DNA of 64,000 nucleotides from Streptomyces sp. 3214.6 (lineage in GTDB: Bacteria > Actinomycetota > Actinomycetes > Streptomycetales > Streptomycetaceae), in contig NZ_LT670819.1 of assembly GCF_900129855.1 (NCBI RefSeq), positions 5,084,001-5,148,000 on the forward strand, in the 5' to 3' direction. The notes beneath the pieces are model-generated. The model did not search any database. It saw only the letters and a program-made list of their open reading frames with translations, and had not been told where the DNA came from. Positions 34,631 to 44,225 of the stretch are shown here, in pieces (position 1 is the stretch's first letter; every line of letters begins with the position of its first letter). The position numbers and the translations under genes are program-made.

Positions 34631-35598
34631 GGGGCTCCAGGGGTGCTGTCCCGGGTCATGCGGGCCGCCGAGGCGACCGTCGCCCGCGCCTCTCGTGGCG
34701 TCAGGCCGGTTCGTACGGCCGCGTCGACGAGGTCCTCGGACAGCTCCGGGCCGATCCCGTCCTCGTAGGCCCGGCAGGCCGCCCAGAACAGGCGGGTGTT
34801 GCGCTGGCCCTCGTGCGCGGCCAGGACGAACTGGACCAGGCCGCGGCCGTGTGCGCCGCCCGCCGTCGAGTCCGCACCCGCCGGTCCGCGGTGGGGCGTG
34901 CGGGGCGGCGGGAGGAGGAGGCGCAGGAGTGAGCGGGGGCACGGTGCCGGGGTGAGGTGGGCGGTGCCGGGGGCCGTGGCGTAGGCGCCGTGGGCGGTGC
35001 GGGAGCCGGGGCCGACCAGATAGCCGCCGGCGCCCCGGATGTCGATGCCGGGGGCGAGGCGGCCGGCCGAGTTGGGGACGACGACGTCCGGCGGGCCGGT
35101 GAGCCAGAGGTGGCGGCCCCCGGACGGGGTGAGGACGATGATCGTGGGCGGGATCGTGAACAGGTGCCGCAGGGCGAGTTCGCGCAGGGCGGCGGTGGAG
35201 TCCGTGTCCGACTTGGTGTCCAGGTCCACGCCGATGAGGTGGTGCGGGGGCAGGCCGCAGGCGATGCCGTAGCCGGTGGCCCAGGGCGCGGCGGCGAACA
35301 TCTCGCGGACGCGGGCGGGGTCGGCGGAGGCGTCGTACACGCCGTGGCCGAAGCGGCCGCACTCGCCGCGGCAGGGTGGCCCCGCCGGTCCCGTCGGTCC
35401 CGTCGGTCCCGCCGGTCCCGTCGGTCCCGTCGGTCCTGCCCGTTCCGCCGGTTCCGGGGCGTCGCGGTGGGGGGAGCGCAGGGCCGGGAGTTTGGTTCGG
35501 GACAGGGGGATGACGGCCAGGCCGCGTTCGGCGGCCGACAAGGCGTGGGCGAGGGCCAGCGTGGTGGCCTGCCGGGGGTACCGGTCGGTGGTGGCCAT
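34627..35598 (-). CDS. Bifunctional DNA primase/polymerase domain protein with collagen-like insert
   Basis: 323 residues. A PrimPol N-domain: HALSAAERGLAVIPLSRTKLP, then GYGIACGLPPHHLIGVDLD with the catalytic DLD acids, TPSGGRHLWL, and GIDIRGAGGYLVGPGS. Between the first strand and the zinc-like CRGECGRFGHG segment sits a run of Gly-Pro-Thr/Ala triplets (about residues 55-74). A C-terminal helical region (about 250-320) may bind DNA. There is no helicase domain. It is not linked to phage genes here. Nucleotide-transfer activity is plausible from the retained acids but unproven. Confidence 0.85.
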   Translation of the reverse strand: MATTDRYPRQATTLALAHALSAAERGLAVIPLSRTKLPALRSPHRDAPEPAERAGPTGPTGPAGPTGPTGPAGPPCRGECGRFGHGVYDASADPARVREMFAAAPWATGYGIACGLPPHHLIGVDLDTKSDTDSTAALRELALRHLFTIPPTIIVLTPSGGRHLWLTGPPDVVVPNSAGRLAPGIDIRGAGGYLVGPGSRTAHGAYATAPGTAHLTPAPCPRSLLRLLLPPPRTPHRGPAGADSTAGGAHGRGLVQFVLAAHEGQRNTRLFWAACRAYEDGIGPELSEDLVDAAVRTGLTPREARATVASAARMTRDSTPGAP

Positions 35599-35938
35599 GA
35601 ATCCATGGTCGTACGTATGTTCGAAAAAGGGAAGGGGGGCAGGGGTGTGACGCGCCCGGGGGCGGCCGAGCGGGCGGGAAAAATGCCGGAACGGTTCGTC
35701 CCTTGTGAGGCCTGAGGTGCTGATGTCTGAGTTGCCGGGGATTATGCGGACACGGGCAGGAAAAGTGGTGCTAGGGGTTTATCGACTTGTCATCACGCTT
35801 GAGTGCTAATCGAGGCTTCCGGGGTGGTTCGCCGGGGATTCGGTGGGCAACTCTGGTCTCGCGACGTCGTCACAAAACGCCGGGACGGTCGGCCAACCGG
35901 CCTGGTGGAACCCATACTTCGCGCTCTGGAGGAACAAC
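35599..35938. other. Intergenic region before the small secreted protein
   Basis: 340 bp between divergent genes. No credible frame. AT-richer at 35770-35810 (GGTTTATCGACTTGTCATC), the likely promoter for the gene at 35939. The ribosome-binding site is TGGAGGAACAAC immediately before its ATG. Confidence 0.6.
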
Positions 35939-36253
35939 ATGGCAAGCATCCGTACCGCCCGCGTCATCGCCGCCGTCTCCGCCCTCCCGCTGGCAGCCGC
36001 TCTCTTCACCGGCGTCGCGGCGGCGGGCAACGGCGGCTTCGCGGACGACGGATCGAACGCGGGTGTCGCGAGCATCGTCGGCAGCGGCGTCGGGCATGAC
36101 AACCGCGGCAACTCGTCCACCACACAGCAGAACGCCGTCGGATCGGGCGCCTCGAACCAGAGCAATACCGCGCAGGTCAACGGGTCCGCGTTCACGGCCG
36201 TCAATCAGGGCAACAGCAACGTGGCGGTGTCCTTCGCCCCGCTGTGGTGGTGA
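35939..36253 (+). CDS. Small secreted Asn/Gln/Ser-rich protein
   Basis: 104 residues: signal peptide MASIRTARVIAAVSALPLAA to about AAAG, mature part about 75 residues. The mature chain has spaced Asn/Gln repeats (GNSSTTQQNAVGSG, SNQSNTAQVNGSAF, VNQGNSNVAVSF) and ends APLWW. No cysteines, so not a chaplin or rodlin as known. The pattern is reminiscent of curlin-like strand repeats, suggesting a surface fibre or assembly-prone protein; that is inference. Strong Shine-Dalgarno. Confidence 0.82.
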   Translation: MASIRTARVIAAVSALPLAAALFTGVAAAGNGGFADDGSNAGVASIVGSGVGHDNRGNSSTTQQNAVGSGASNQSNTAQVNGSAFTAVNQGNSNVAVSFAPLWW

Positions 36254-36375
36254 TGTGAGGGGGTCGGCGCCGCGCGCCGGTCCTCCGGGGGGACCGTACT
36301 GGGTGCGGTGCGTCTGCGCGGCGGTGCTTCGGTGCCGCCGCGCAGGCGCGTTTCCGAACGTCGCTGAAGCCTTTA

Positions 36376-36408
36376 TTGACAGGCCATCATATCTGACGGA
36401 CAGTCAGA
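36376..36408 (+). promoter_or_regulatory. Promoter with TetR-type operator for the ChsH2-ChsH1-Ltp2 operon
   Basis: TTGACA at 36376-36381 is followed at 36392-36408 by the perfect inverted repeat TCTGAC-GGACA-GTCAGA, placed where the -10 and start site should be. The operon's GTG start is 38 bp further on. No regulator gene is adjacent. Confidence 0.65.
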
Positions 36409-36445
36409 AATCTGTTCCGGCAAGGGACCTGAAGGGAGTGCACCG

Positions 36446-37459
36446 GTGGACGAGGACCCGCTGTACCCACGGCTGAAAGCCCACGTGGGCCGCCCCGCCG
36501 TGGTCGCCGGCACCGGCCGGGACCCTGTCAACGCACCTATGATCCGGCACTGGTGCGAGGCGATGGGCGACCTCAACCCGGCGTACACCGGCCCTCGCGC
36601 GATCGCCCCGCCCACCATGCTCCAGGCGTGGATCATGGGCGGCCTGAGCGGTCACGAGGGGCGCGCGCAGGCCTACGACGAGCTGCTCTCCCTCCTCGAC
36701 GAGGCGGGCTGCACCTCGGTCGTCGCGACCGACTGCGAGCAGGAGTACCTGCACCCGCTGCGACCGGGGGACGAGGTCGCGTTCGACACGGTGATCGAGT
36801 CGGTCTCGCCGCGCAAGACGACCAAGCTGGGCACCGGCTACTTCGTCACGACTCGAACGGACGTCCGCGTCGGCGAGACCCTTGTCGGCACCCACCGTTT
36901 CCGCATCCTGAAGTACGCGCCGGCCGCGCGAGAGCAGCACCCACGAGAGCGGCACCCACGAGAGCGGCAGTCCACACAAGGGCAGTCCACGCCAGGGCAG
37001 CAGGCCCCACGAGGGCAGAGGGAGCCGCGGCAGCCGGATTCCCGGCAACCCCAGGAGCTGCGCCCCCGCCCCGTCGTCAACCGTGACAACGCCGGTTTCT
37101 GGGAGGGAGTCCGGCAGCACCGCCTCCTCATTCAGCGCTGCACCGCCTGCGACACCCTCCGCTTTCCGTGGCTCCCCGGCTGCAACGCCTGTGGCGCGGC
37201 GCGGTGGGACACCGTCGAAGCGGGCGGCGAGGGCACGGTCTACTCGTACGTCGTGATGCATTACCCGCCCTTCCCGGCCTTCTCCCCGCCCTTCGCGATC
37301 GGACTGATCGAACTCGCCGAGGGCGTCCGGATCATCAGTGACGTGGTCGACGTGCCGTACGACAAGGTGCGTATCGGGATGCCGGTGGAGCTGGAGTTCC
37401 GGGCCTACGACGACGAGCTGGTGCTGCCCGTCTTCCGCGCGCGGGAGGTGGCCGCGTGA
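36446..37459 (+). CDS. ChsH2-like fusion: MaoC N-domain plus DUF35 zinc/OB domain
   Basis: 337 residues. The N-terminal hot-dog domain (about 1-155) resembles the non-catalytic half of MaoC hydratase heterodimers (RHWCEAMGDLNPAYTG, PPTMLQAWIMGGL). A Gln/Arg/Pro-rich linker with repeated HPRER and QSTxGQ units (about 160-205) follows. The C-terminal DUF35 domain has a rubredoxin-like zinc finger (CTACDTLRFPWLPGCNACG, four Cys) and an OB fold. In mycobacteria ChsH2 pairs with ChsH1, and its DUF35 domain recruits the aldolase Ltp2. The same gene trio is here. The GTG start has GGGAG upstream. Confidence 0.92.
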   Translation: MDEDPLYPRLKAHVGRPAVVAGTGRDPVNAPMIRHWCEAMGDLNPAYTGPRAIAPPTMLQAWIMGGLSGHEGRAQAYDELLSLLDEAGCTSVVATDCEQEYLHPLRPGDEVAFDTVIESVSPRKTTKLGTGYFVTTRTDVRVGETLVGTHRFRILKYAPAAREQHPRERHPRERQSTQGQSTPGQQAPRGQREPRQPDSRQPQELRPRPVVNRDNAGFWEGVRQHRLLIQRCTACDTLRFPWLPGCNACGAARWDTVEAGGEGTVYSYVVMHYPPFPAFSPPFAIGLIELAEGVRIISDVVDVPYDKVRIGMPVELEFRAYDDELVLPVFRAREVAA

Positions 37460-37872
37460 AACCGGGGGACGAACTGCCGCCGCTGGAGATCGAGGTCACC
37501 CGCACCCTGATCGTCGCCGGTGCGCTCGCCTCGCGCGACTACCAGGACGTCCACCACGACCCCGAGGCGGCCCGCGCCAAGGGCTCCCCGGACGTCTTCA
37601 TGAACATCCTCACCACCAACGGCCTGGTCGGCCGCTACATCACCGACTTCTTCGGCCCCGCCACGGTCCTGCACAAGGTCGCCATCCGGCTCGGGGCACC
37701 CAACTACCCCGGGGACACGATGGTGTTGCGGGGCACGGTCGAGGACGTACGCGACCCGGACCTGATCGTCGTACGGATCACCGGCGACAACGGCATCGGC
37801 CGACACGTCAGCGGGACCGTGACGGTCACCATCCCTGACGGGCCTGATGGGCCGGAAGGGGCCGGGCGATGA
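37456..37872 (+). CDS. ChsH1-like MaoC enoyl-CoA hydratase subunit
   Basis: 138 residues. Hot-dog domain with the hydratase-2 active site pattern RDYQDVHHDPEAA, giving D28 and H33 with the five-residue spacing used by catalytic MaoC proteins. It overlaps the preceding gene (GTGA) and the following gene (ATGA), so the three are translated together. Expected to hydrate an enoyl-CoA with a branched or short side chain as a heteromer with the upstream protein. Confidence 0.93.
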   Translation: MKPGDELPPLEIEVTRTLIVAGALASRDYQDVHHDPEAARAKGSPDVFMNILTTNGLVGRYITDFFGPATVLHKVAIRLGAPNYPGDTMVLRGTVEDVRDPDLIVVRITGDNGIGRHVSGTVTVTIPDGPDGPEGAGR

Positions 37873-39038
37873 GTGTCAGGACGCGGGACGCTCTGGGCGG
37901 GCGGGCGGCGATCGTCGGTGTCGGGGCCACGGAGTTCTCCAAGGACTCGGGGCGCAGCGAGCTGCGGCTGGCGGTGGAGTCGGTCCAGGCCGCGCTCGCC
38001 GACGCGGGGCTCACGCCCTCCGACGTGGACGGTCTGGTGACGTTCACGATGGACACGAGCCCCGAGATCACCGTGGCGCAGGCCTGCGGGATGGGCGAGC
38101 TGTCGTTCTTCTCCCGGGTCCACTACGGGGGTGGGGCGGCCTGCGCGACCGTGCAGCAGGCGGCGCTCGCCGTCGCGACGGGCGTCGCCGAGGTCGTCGT
38201 CTGCTACCGCGCCTTCAACGAGCGTTCCGGGCGTCGTTTCGGCTCGGGCGTACGGCATCGCGAGCCCTCGGCGGAGGGGACGGCGCTCGGCTGGACGCTG
38301 CCGTTCGGGCTGCTCACGCCCGCCTCCTGGGTGGCGATGGCGGCGCAGCGGTACCTGTACACCTACGGGCTGACCCCTGAGGAGGCCTTCGGGCCGGTCG
38401 CGGTCACGGCCCGTCGCCACGCGGCGGCGAACCCGGCGGCGTACTTCCACGGACGTCCGATCACCCTCGCCGACCATGCGGCCTCCCGCTGGATCGCCGA
38501 GCCGCTCAGGTTGCTGGACTGCTGCCAGGAGACGGACGGCGGCCAGGCGCTGGTCGTCACCTCGGTGGAACGGGCCCGCGACCTGCCGCATCCGCCCGCC
38601 GTGGTCGCCGCGGCGGCCCAGGGCGCCGGGCGGGCCCAGGAGCAGATGACCAGCTTCTACCGCGACGATCTGACGGGCCTGGCGGAGATGTCCGTGGTCG
38701 CCCGCCAGCTGTGGCGGAGCTCCGGGCTGGCGCCGGCCGACATCGACGTCGGGATCCTGTACGACCACTTCACGCCGTTCGTGCTGATGCAGCTGGAGGA
38801 GTTCGGCTTCTGCGCGCCCGGCGAGGCCGCGGCCTTCGTGGTGGCGGACCGGCTGCCGCTGAACACGCACGGCGGCCAGCTCGGCGAGGCGTACCTCCAT
38901 GGGATGAACGGCATCGCGGAGGCCGTACGACAGCTGCGCGGCACGTCCGTGAATCAGATACCCGGCGCGAGCCGGACCCTGGTGACGGCGGGGACCGGGG
39001 TGCCGACCTCGGGCCTGGTCCTGACGTCGGACGGGTGA
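37869..39038 (+). CDS. Ltp2-like thiolase-fold aldolase (lipid-transfer protein)
   Basis: 389 residues of the SCP-x/thiolase family: AIVGVGATEFSKDSGRSE, GGAACATVQQAALAVATG, and the C-terminal NTHGGQLGEAYLHGMNGIAEAVRQLRG. The nucleophilic Cys position of true thiolases is not evident, in line with Ltp2, which performs retro-aldol cleavage. With ChsH1/ChsH2 it would hydrate and then cleave a CoA side chain, releasing acyl-CoA and a ketone. No sterol-ring or KstR genes are in this window, so the substrate may not be a sterol. Confidence 0.92.
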   Translation: MSVRTRDALGGRAAIVGVGATEFSKDSGRSELRLAVESVQAALADAGLTPSDVDGLVTFTMDTSPEITVAQACGMGELSFFSRVHYGGGAACATVQQAALAVATGVAEVVVCYRAFNERSGRRFGSGVRHREPSAEGTALGWTLPFGLLTPASWVAMAAQRYLYTYGLTPEEAFGPVAVTARRHAAANPAAYFHGRPITLADHAASRWIAEPLRLLDCCQETDGGQALVVTSVERARDLPHPPAVVAAAAQGAGRAQEQMTSFYRDDLTGLAEMSVVARQLWRSSGLAPADIDVGILYDHFTPFVLMQLEEFGFCAPGEAAAFVVADRLPLNTHGGQLGEAYLHGMNGIAEAVRQLRGTSVNQIPGASRTLVTAGTGVPTSGLVLTSDG

Positions 39039-39279
39039 GCACCCTGCCTGGACGGTGAGCACCCGGACCGGACGGGCGGGCACGGGCCCGGACCGGGCTG
39101 CGAGCCGGAGTCCGGATCGTCCCGTCGGGGGTCACCCCAGGGGTCATCCCGTAGTAGTCGACGCCTGTTCGTCCACCTTCAGGAGGTGGGGCAGGCACCA
39201 CCCCTACAACCTGAGACGGACGTCCCTTCGGGACCTGCGGCCGATCCGCCCGAGCGGCAGTCGAACCTAGCGTGGAGAC

Positions 39280-39828
39280 ATGACCACACCCGTGTGCACC
39301 AGCGCTTCGAACGGCATGACGCGGCCTGCTCCGTACCCGTCCTTCGCGTCGTACGTCAGGGCCCGTCAGCCGGTGCTGCTGCGCACCGCACGGTCGCTGA
39401 CCGCGAACCCGAGCGACGCGGAGGACCTGCTGCAGACCGCGCTCACCAAGACGTATGTCGCGTGGGAGCGGATCGAGGACCATCGGGCGCTCGACGGCTA
39501 TGTCCGCCGGGCCCTGCTGAACACCCGTACGTCGCAGTGGCGCAAGCGCAAGGTCGACGAGTACGTGTGCGACGAGCTGCCGGAACCGGAACCGGCTCCC
39601 GGCGGGGACGACCCGGCCGAGCAGCAGGCGCTGCACGACGCCATGTGGCGGGCGATCGCGAAGCTGCCCACGCGGCAGCGCGCGATGGTCGTCCTCAGGT
39701 ATTACGAGGACCTCAGCGAGGCCCAGACGGCGGAGGTGCTCGGTGTCTCGGTGGGCACGGTGAAGTCGGCGGTGTCGCGGGCGCTCGGCAAGCTGCGCGA
39801 GGACCCCGAGCTGGTGCTTGTTCGATAG
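39280..39828 (+). CDS. SigE-family ECF sigma factor
   Basis: 182 residues. Region 2: SFASYVRARQPVLLRTARSL and DAEDLLQTALTKTYVAWERI. Region 4: LPTRQRAMVVLRYYEDLSEAQTAEVLGVSVGTVKSAVSRALGKLR. The SigE actinobacterial group (often called SigE70-like) lacks an adjacent anti-sigma factor, and none is seen here. The ATG at 39280 has a GTGGAG ribosome-binding site. Targets are unknown. Confidence 0.94.
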   Translation: MTTPVCTSASNGMTRPAPYPSFASYVRARQPVLLRTARSLTANPSDAEDLLQTALTKTYVAWERIEDHRALDGYVRRALLNTRTSQWRKRKVDEYVCDELPEPEPAPGGDDPAEQQALHDAMWRAIAKLPTRQRAMVVLRYYEDLSEAQTAEVLGVSVGTVKSAVSRALGKLREDPELVLVR

Positions 39829-39955
39829 CGGCGTGGCGTGGGGCGTGGCGTGGTGCGAGGCGTGGGGTGTGACGTGGGGTGGCGTGGAGCGTGATGTGGA
39901 GCGGGATGTGGGGTGGCGTGGCGCGTGACGCGGGGGCGCGACGCCGGGGGAAACA
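39829..39955. repeat. GCGTGG-type low-complexity repeat
   Basis: About 125 bp dominated by GGCGTGG, GCGTGGGG and GTGATGTGGAGC units downstream of the sigma factor gene. Non-coding; possibly slippage-prone. Confidence 0.7.
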
Positions 39956-40025
39956 TGGGGCATACATGGGGCGACGTGGGGTTTTGGGCTGACGGCGTGA
40001 CCCGATCGTTCACCGCTTCCTAGTG

Positions 40026-40043
40026 ACATACCGATCGGTATGT
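40026..40043. promoter_or_regulatory. 18-bp perfect palindrome, TetR-type operator
   Basis: ACATACCGATCGGTATGT, 62 bp before the acyl-CoA ligase start. Symmetry and position are typical of a TetR-family operator. No adjacent regulator gene; it could be controlled from elsewhere. Confidence 0.75.
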
Positions 40044-40104
40044 GCGCAGAATCAGCACAACCGTTACCACCGCGTAGGCAATGTCGCCGCCCTGGGAGGA
40101 CGCC

Positions 40105-41760
<1,656 letters not shown>

Positions 41761-41761
41761 C

Positions 41762-41804
41762 CCGACCCCCAACCCCCAACCCCCAACCCCCGACCCCCGA
41801 CCCC
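41762..41804. repeat. Heptad repeat CCCCCAA/CCCCCGA
   Basis: Six tandem 7-bp units after the ligase stop: ACCCCCA three times, then ACCCCCG. The G-rich complementary strand could form a G-quadruplex. Non-coding. Confidence 0.8.
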
Positions 41805-42041
41805 GGCCTCGGCCTGGCCCCGGCTCCGGCCTGGGCTCCGGCCTCCGGGGCCGGGCCGGTCATGAATCCCGGCCCCGGGGCTGGTCGCTGAACGCGGCCC
41901 CGCTGGCCGGGGCTCGGGGTGTGTTCGGCTCGGGTCCCGGCCCTGCTTTCTCGGCGGCTCGGCCCTTCACGTGCGCCCGCCGGGCAAAGCTCCTTGCGGT
42001 TCCTGCTCGGCGGGCGTCGGCGTTGGCGGGGTGGGGCGTGG

Positions 42042-43412
42042 TCAGCGGTGCGTCGGGATGGTGGGGCGGCGAGTGGCCGTGGTTGTCCAGCCCAGGAGCA
42101 GCCAGGTGGCCGCTACCGCGACGACTCCGGTCCAGCCGAAGTGGGTGAAGGCGAGGCCGGCCAGCGCCGAAGCGGTGGCGCCGCCGGCGAAGCCTGCGAC
42201 GACGTAGGCGCTGTTGGCGGTGGCCGGGGCCGAGGTGGTGGTCAGAGCGAGGGTCTGGTTGGCGACGTGGGAGGCGACGAGCGCCGCGTGGATCAGGATC
42301 GCGGCCGCGAACAGCGCCGCGAGCACCTGCCCACCCAGCCAGAACAGCGGCACGGAGACGGCCGCGAGCAGGTACGCGTTGCGGACCACCTTCGCCGCGC
42401 CGAAGCGGTCGACCAGCCCGCCCGCCAGGGGCGCGACGGCGCTGGCGGTCAGTCCGAAGAGACCGAACAGACCGGCGGTGGCCGTCGACAGGCCGTACGA
42501 CTCGTCGCTCGTCAGCAGAAGGGCCAGGGAGGTCCACAACGCGCTCCAGGCGCCGTACATCCCGGCCTGGCGTACGCAGGCCCGCCACAGGTCGGGCGAG
42601 CGTCGCACCAGGCCCGGCATCGCGGTGAGGCCGGCGAAGAGGTGGCCCTCGCGGGCGCGGCGGCGCTCGGCGGGGAGGGCGGCCGCGGTCAGCAGGCCCA
42701 GGGCCGTGGTGAGGACGGCCGCGCCCACGAACACCGCCCGCCAGCCGAACGCCTGTCCGGCGAGTCCGCCGAGGACTCGCGCGGCGACGATGCCGGTGAA
42801 CAGTCCGGCGATGACGGCGGCCACATGCCGGGCGCGCCGGTCGGCGGGCGCGCGTTCGGCGACCAGCGGGACGAGGAGCTGCGGGACGACGGTCGCGGCC
42901 GAGGCGACGAGCACGGCCGCCGCGAGGGCGCCGGTCCCGGCGGCCGAGGCCCCGGCGACCAGGGCCGCCGCGGTGACCAGCGAGAGGACGGCGACCAGTC
43001 GGCGCCGGTTCACACGGTCGCCGAGCGGGGCGAAGAAGAGCAGGCCGGCCGCGTACCCGAACTGGGCGACCGAGGCGATCCAGGCCACGGCCGAGGGCGT
43101 CGAGCCGAAGTCGCGGGCGATGAGGGGCAGCAGTGGGGCCGCGAGGTAGATGTTGGCGGCCGTGACGGCGGTGCAGAGAGCGATGAGGACGAGGAGGAGG
43201 TTCCGACCGCGGGGGGCGGCGGCGCCGGGGGTCGGACCAGGCCCGTGGGCCGGATCGCCGGTCGTGCTGACGGTGGGGTGATGGGTCGGGTCGCCGGTAG
43301 GGCCGGCCGACGGACCGTGTGTCGGTCCCCCGGTCGGGCCATGGGTAGGTGTCTGCCGGGGCGGGGTGCTCGTGTGTTGGGCGGTGGTGACCGGGGACGG
43401 CGAGGTCGCCAT
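42042..43412 (-). CDS. MFS transporter, probably a drug or arabinose-type exporter
   Basis: 456 residues with about 12 helices. The N-terminal 70 residues are a Pro/Thr/Gly/His repeat (GPTGGPTHGP-like units) before the first helix. Loop 2-3 reads FFAPLGDRVNRRRLVAV. The start ATG is at 43412; an upstream Met would place the operators inside the gene. Divergent from a TetR regulator with two palindromic operators between them, so a regulated efflux pump is likely. Confidence 0.9.
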   Translation of the reverse strand: MATSPSPVTTAQHTSTPPRQTPTHGPTGGPTHGPSAGPTGDPTHHPTVSTTGDPAHGPGPTPGAAAPRGRNLLLVLIALCTAVTAANIYLAAPLLPLIARDFGSTPSAVAWIASVAQFGYAAGLLFFAPLGDRVNRRRLVAVLSLVTAAALVAGASAAGTGALAAAVLVASAATVVPQLLVPLVAERAPADRRARHVAAVIAGLFTGIVAARVLGGLAGQAFGWRAVFVGAAVLTTALGLLTAAALPAERRRAREGHLFAGLTAMPGLVRRSPDLWRACVRQAGMYGAWSALWTSLALLLTSDESYGLSTATAGLFGLFGLTASAVAPLAGGLVDRFGAAKVVRNAYLLAAVSVPLFWLGGQVLAALFAAAILIHAALVASHVANQTLALTTTSAPATANSAYVVAGFAGGATASALAGLAFTHFGWTGVVAVAATWLLLGWTTTATRRPTIPTHR

Positions 43413-43443
43413 GGCGGAGATGCTCCTTCGAGCCGACTCTAGT

Positions 43444-43459
43444 AACCAACCGGTTGGTT
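43444..43459. promoter_or_regulatory. Palindromic operator 1, MFS/TetR intergenic region
   Basis: AACCAACCGGTTGGTT, a perfect 16-bp palindrome 32 bp from the MFS start. It shares both arms with operator 2. Confidence 0.88.
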
Positions 43460-43504
43460 GGAACGGCAGGTCCAACAGCCTGCCGCCGACGCGCATTCCC
43501 TGTC

Positions 43505-43520
43505 AACCAACTAGTTGGTT
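43505..43520. promoter_or_regulatory. Palindromic operator 2, MFS/TetR intergenic region
   Basis: AACCAACTAGTTGGTT, a perfect 16-bp palindrome 33 bp from the TetR start. It differs from operator 1 only in the two central bases; centres are 61 bp apart. Confidence 0.88.
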
Positions 43521-43552
43521 ACCTGCCTGATTCGCGTGACTACGATGTGCCC

Positions 43553-44137
43553 ATGGCAACGACCAGGGACCCCGAGGCCACCAAGGCGCGGATCTTCGAT
43601 TCGGCCGTCGCGGAGTTCGCCCGCCACGGCATCGCGGGCGCCCGCATCGACCGTATCGCCGCCGAGGCCAAGGCGAACAAGCAGCTCATCTACGCCTACT
43701 TCGGCAACAAGGCGGAGCTGTTCTCCCAGGTCCTCGGCCGCTGCATGGTCGACCTCGCCGCCGCCGTCCCCGTCGACCCGGACGACATCGAGGGCTGGAT
43801 CGACCGGCTGATGGACTACCACGCCGCCCACCCCGAACTCCTGCGCCTCCTCTACTGGGAGGGCATCGAGTACGGCACCGCCGAGCTGCCCGACGAGGCG
43901 GAACGCCAGCAGCACTACGCGCTCAAGGTCGCCGCCATGCGGGACGGCCAGGACCGGGGCGTGATCACCGACGCCATCCCGGCCCCCGACCTGCTCTTCC
44001 TGCTGGTCGCGATCGCCAACTGGACCACCGTCGTCCCCCAGATGAGCCGCATCCTGGTGGGCGCCGAGGACACCGACCGCGTCCGCCTGCGCGCCTCGGT
44101 CAAGGAGGCGGCGCGCAGGCTCATCGCGAAGCCCTGA
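43553..44137 (+). CDS. TetR-family repressor
   Basis: 194 residues. N-terminal HTH: TKARIFDSAVAEFARHGIAGARIDRIAAEAKANKQLIYAYFGNKAEL split over residues 9-55. The C-terminal ligand domain is of the TetR_C type with a conserved WTTVVPQMSRI helix. Divergent from the MFS gene; it most likely represses both genes by binding the AACCAAC/GTTGGTT sites. Confidence 0.94.
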   Translation: MATTRDPEATKARIFDSAVAEFARHGIAGARIDRIAAEAKANKQLIYAYFGNKAELFSQVLGRCMVDLAAAVPVDPDDIEGWIDRLMDYHAAHPELLRLLYWEGIEYGTAELPDEAERQQHYALKVAAMRDGQDRGVITDAIPAPDLLFLLVAIANWTTVVPQMSRILVGAEDTDRVRLRASVKEAARRLIAKP

Positions 44138-44172
44138 CCAACCGGTGGACCAGGACCCCTCTCTTCAGGGGT

Positions 44173-44214
44173 GAGTCTTCAGGGTTGAGTCTTCAGGGTT
44201 GAGTCTTCAGGGTT
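44173..44214. repeat. Three copies of a 14-bp tandem repeat
   Basis: GAGTCTTCAGGGTT repeated exactly three times between convergent genes. A small hairpin ACCCC-TCTTCA-GGGGT lies just before it at about 44157-44172. Confidence 0.85.
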
Positions 44215-44225
44215 GAGGACCTGTC

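Noticed and set aside
41860..43506. 548-codon minus-strand frame overlapping the MFS gene
   Set aside because: Arg/Pro/His-rich shadow frame; the MFS frame has proper membrane helices.
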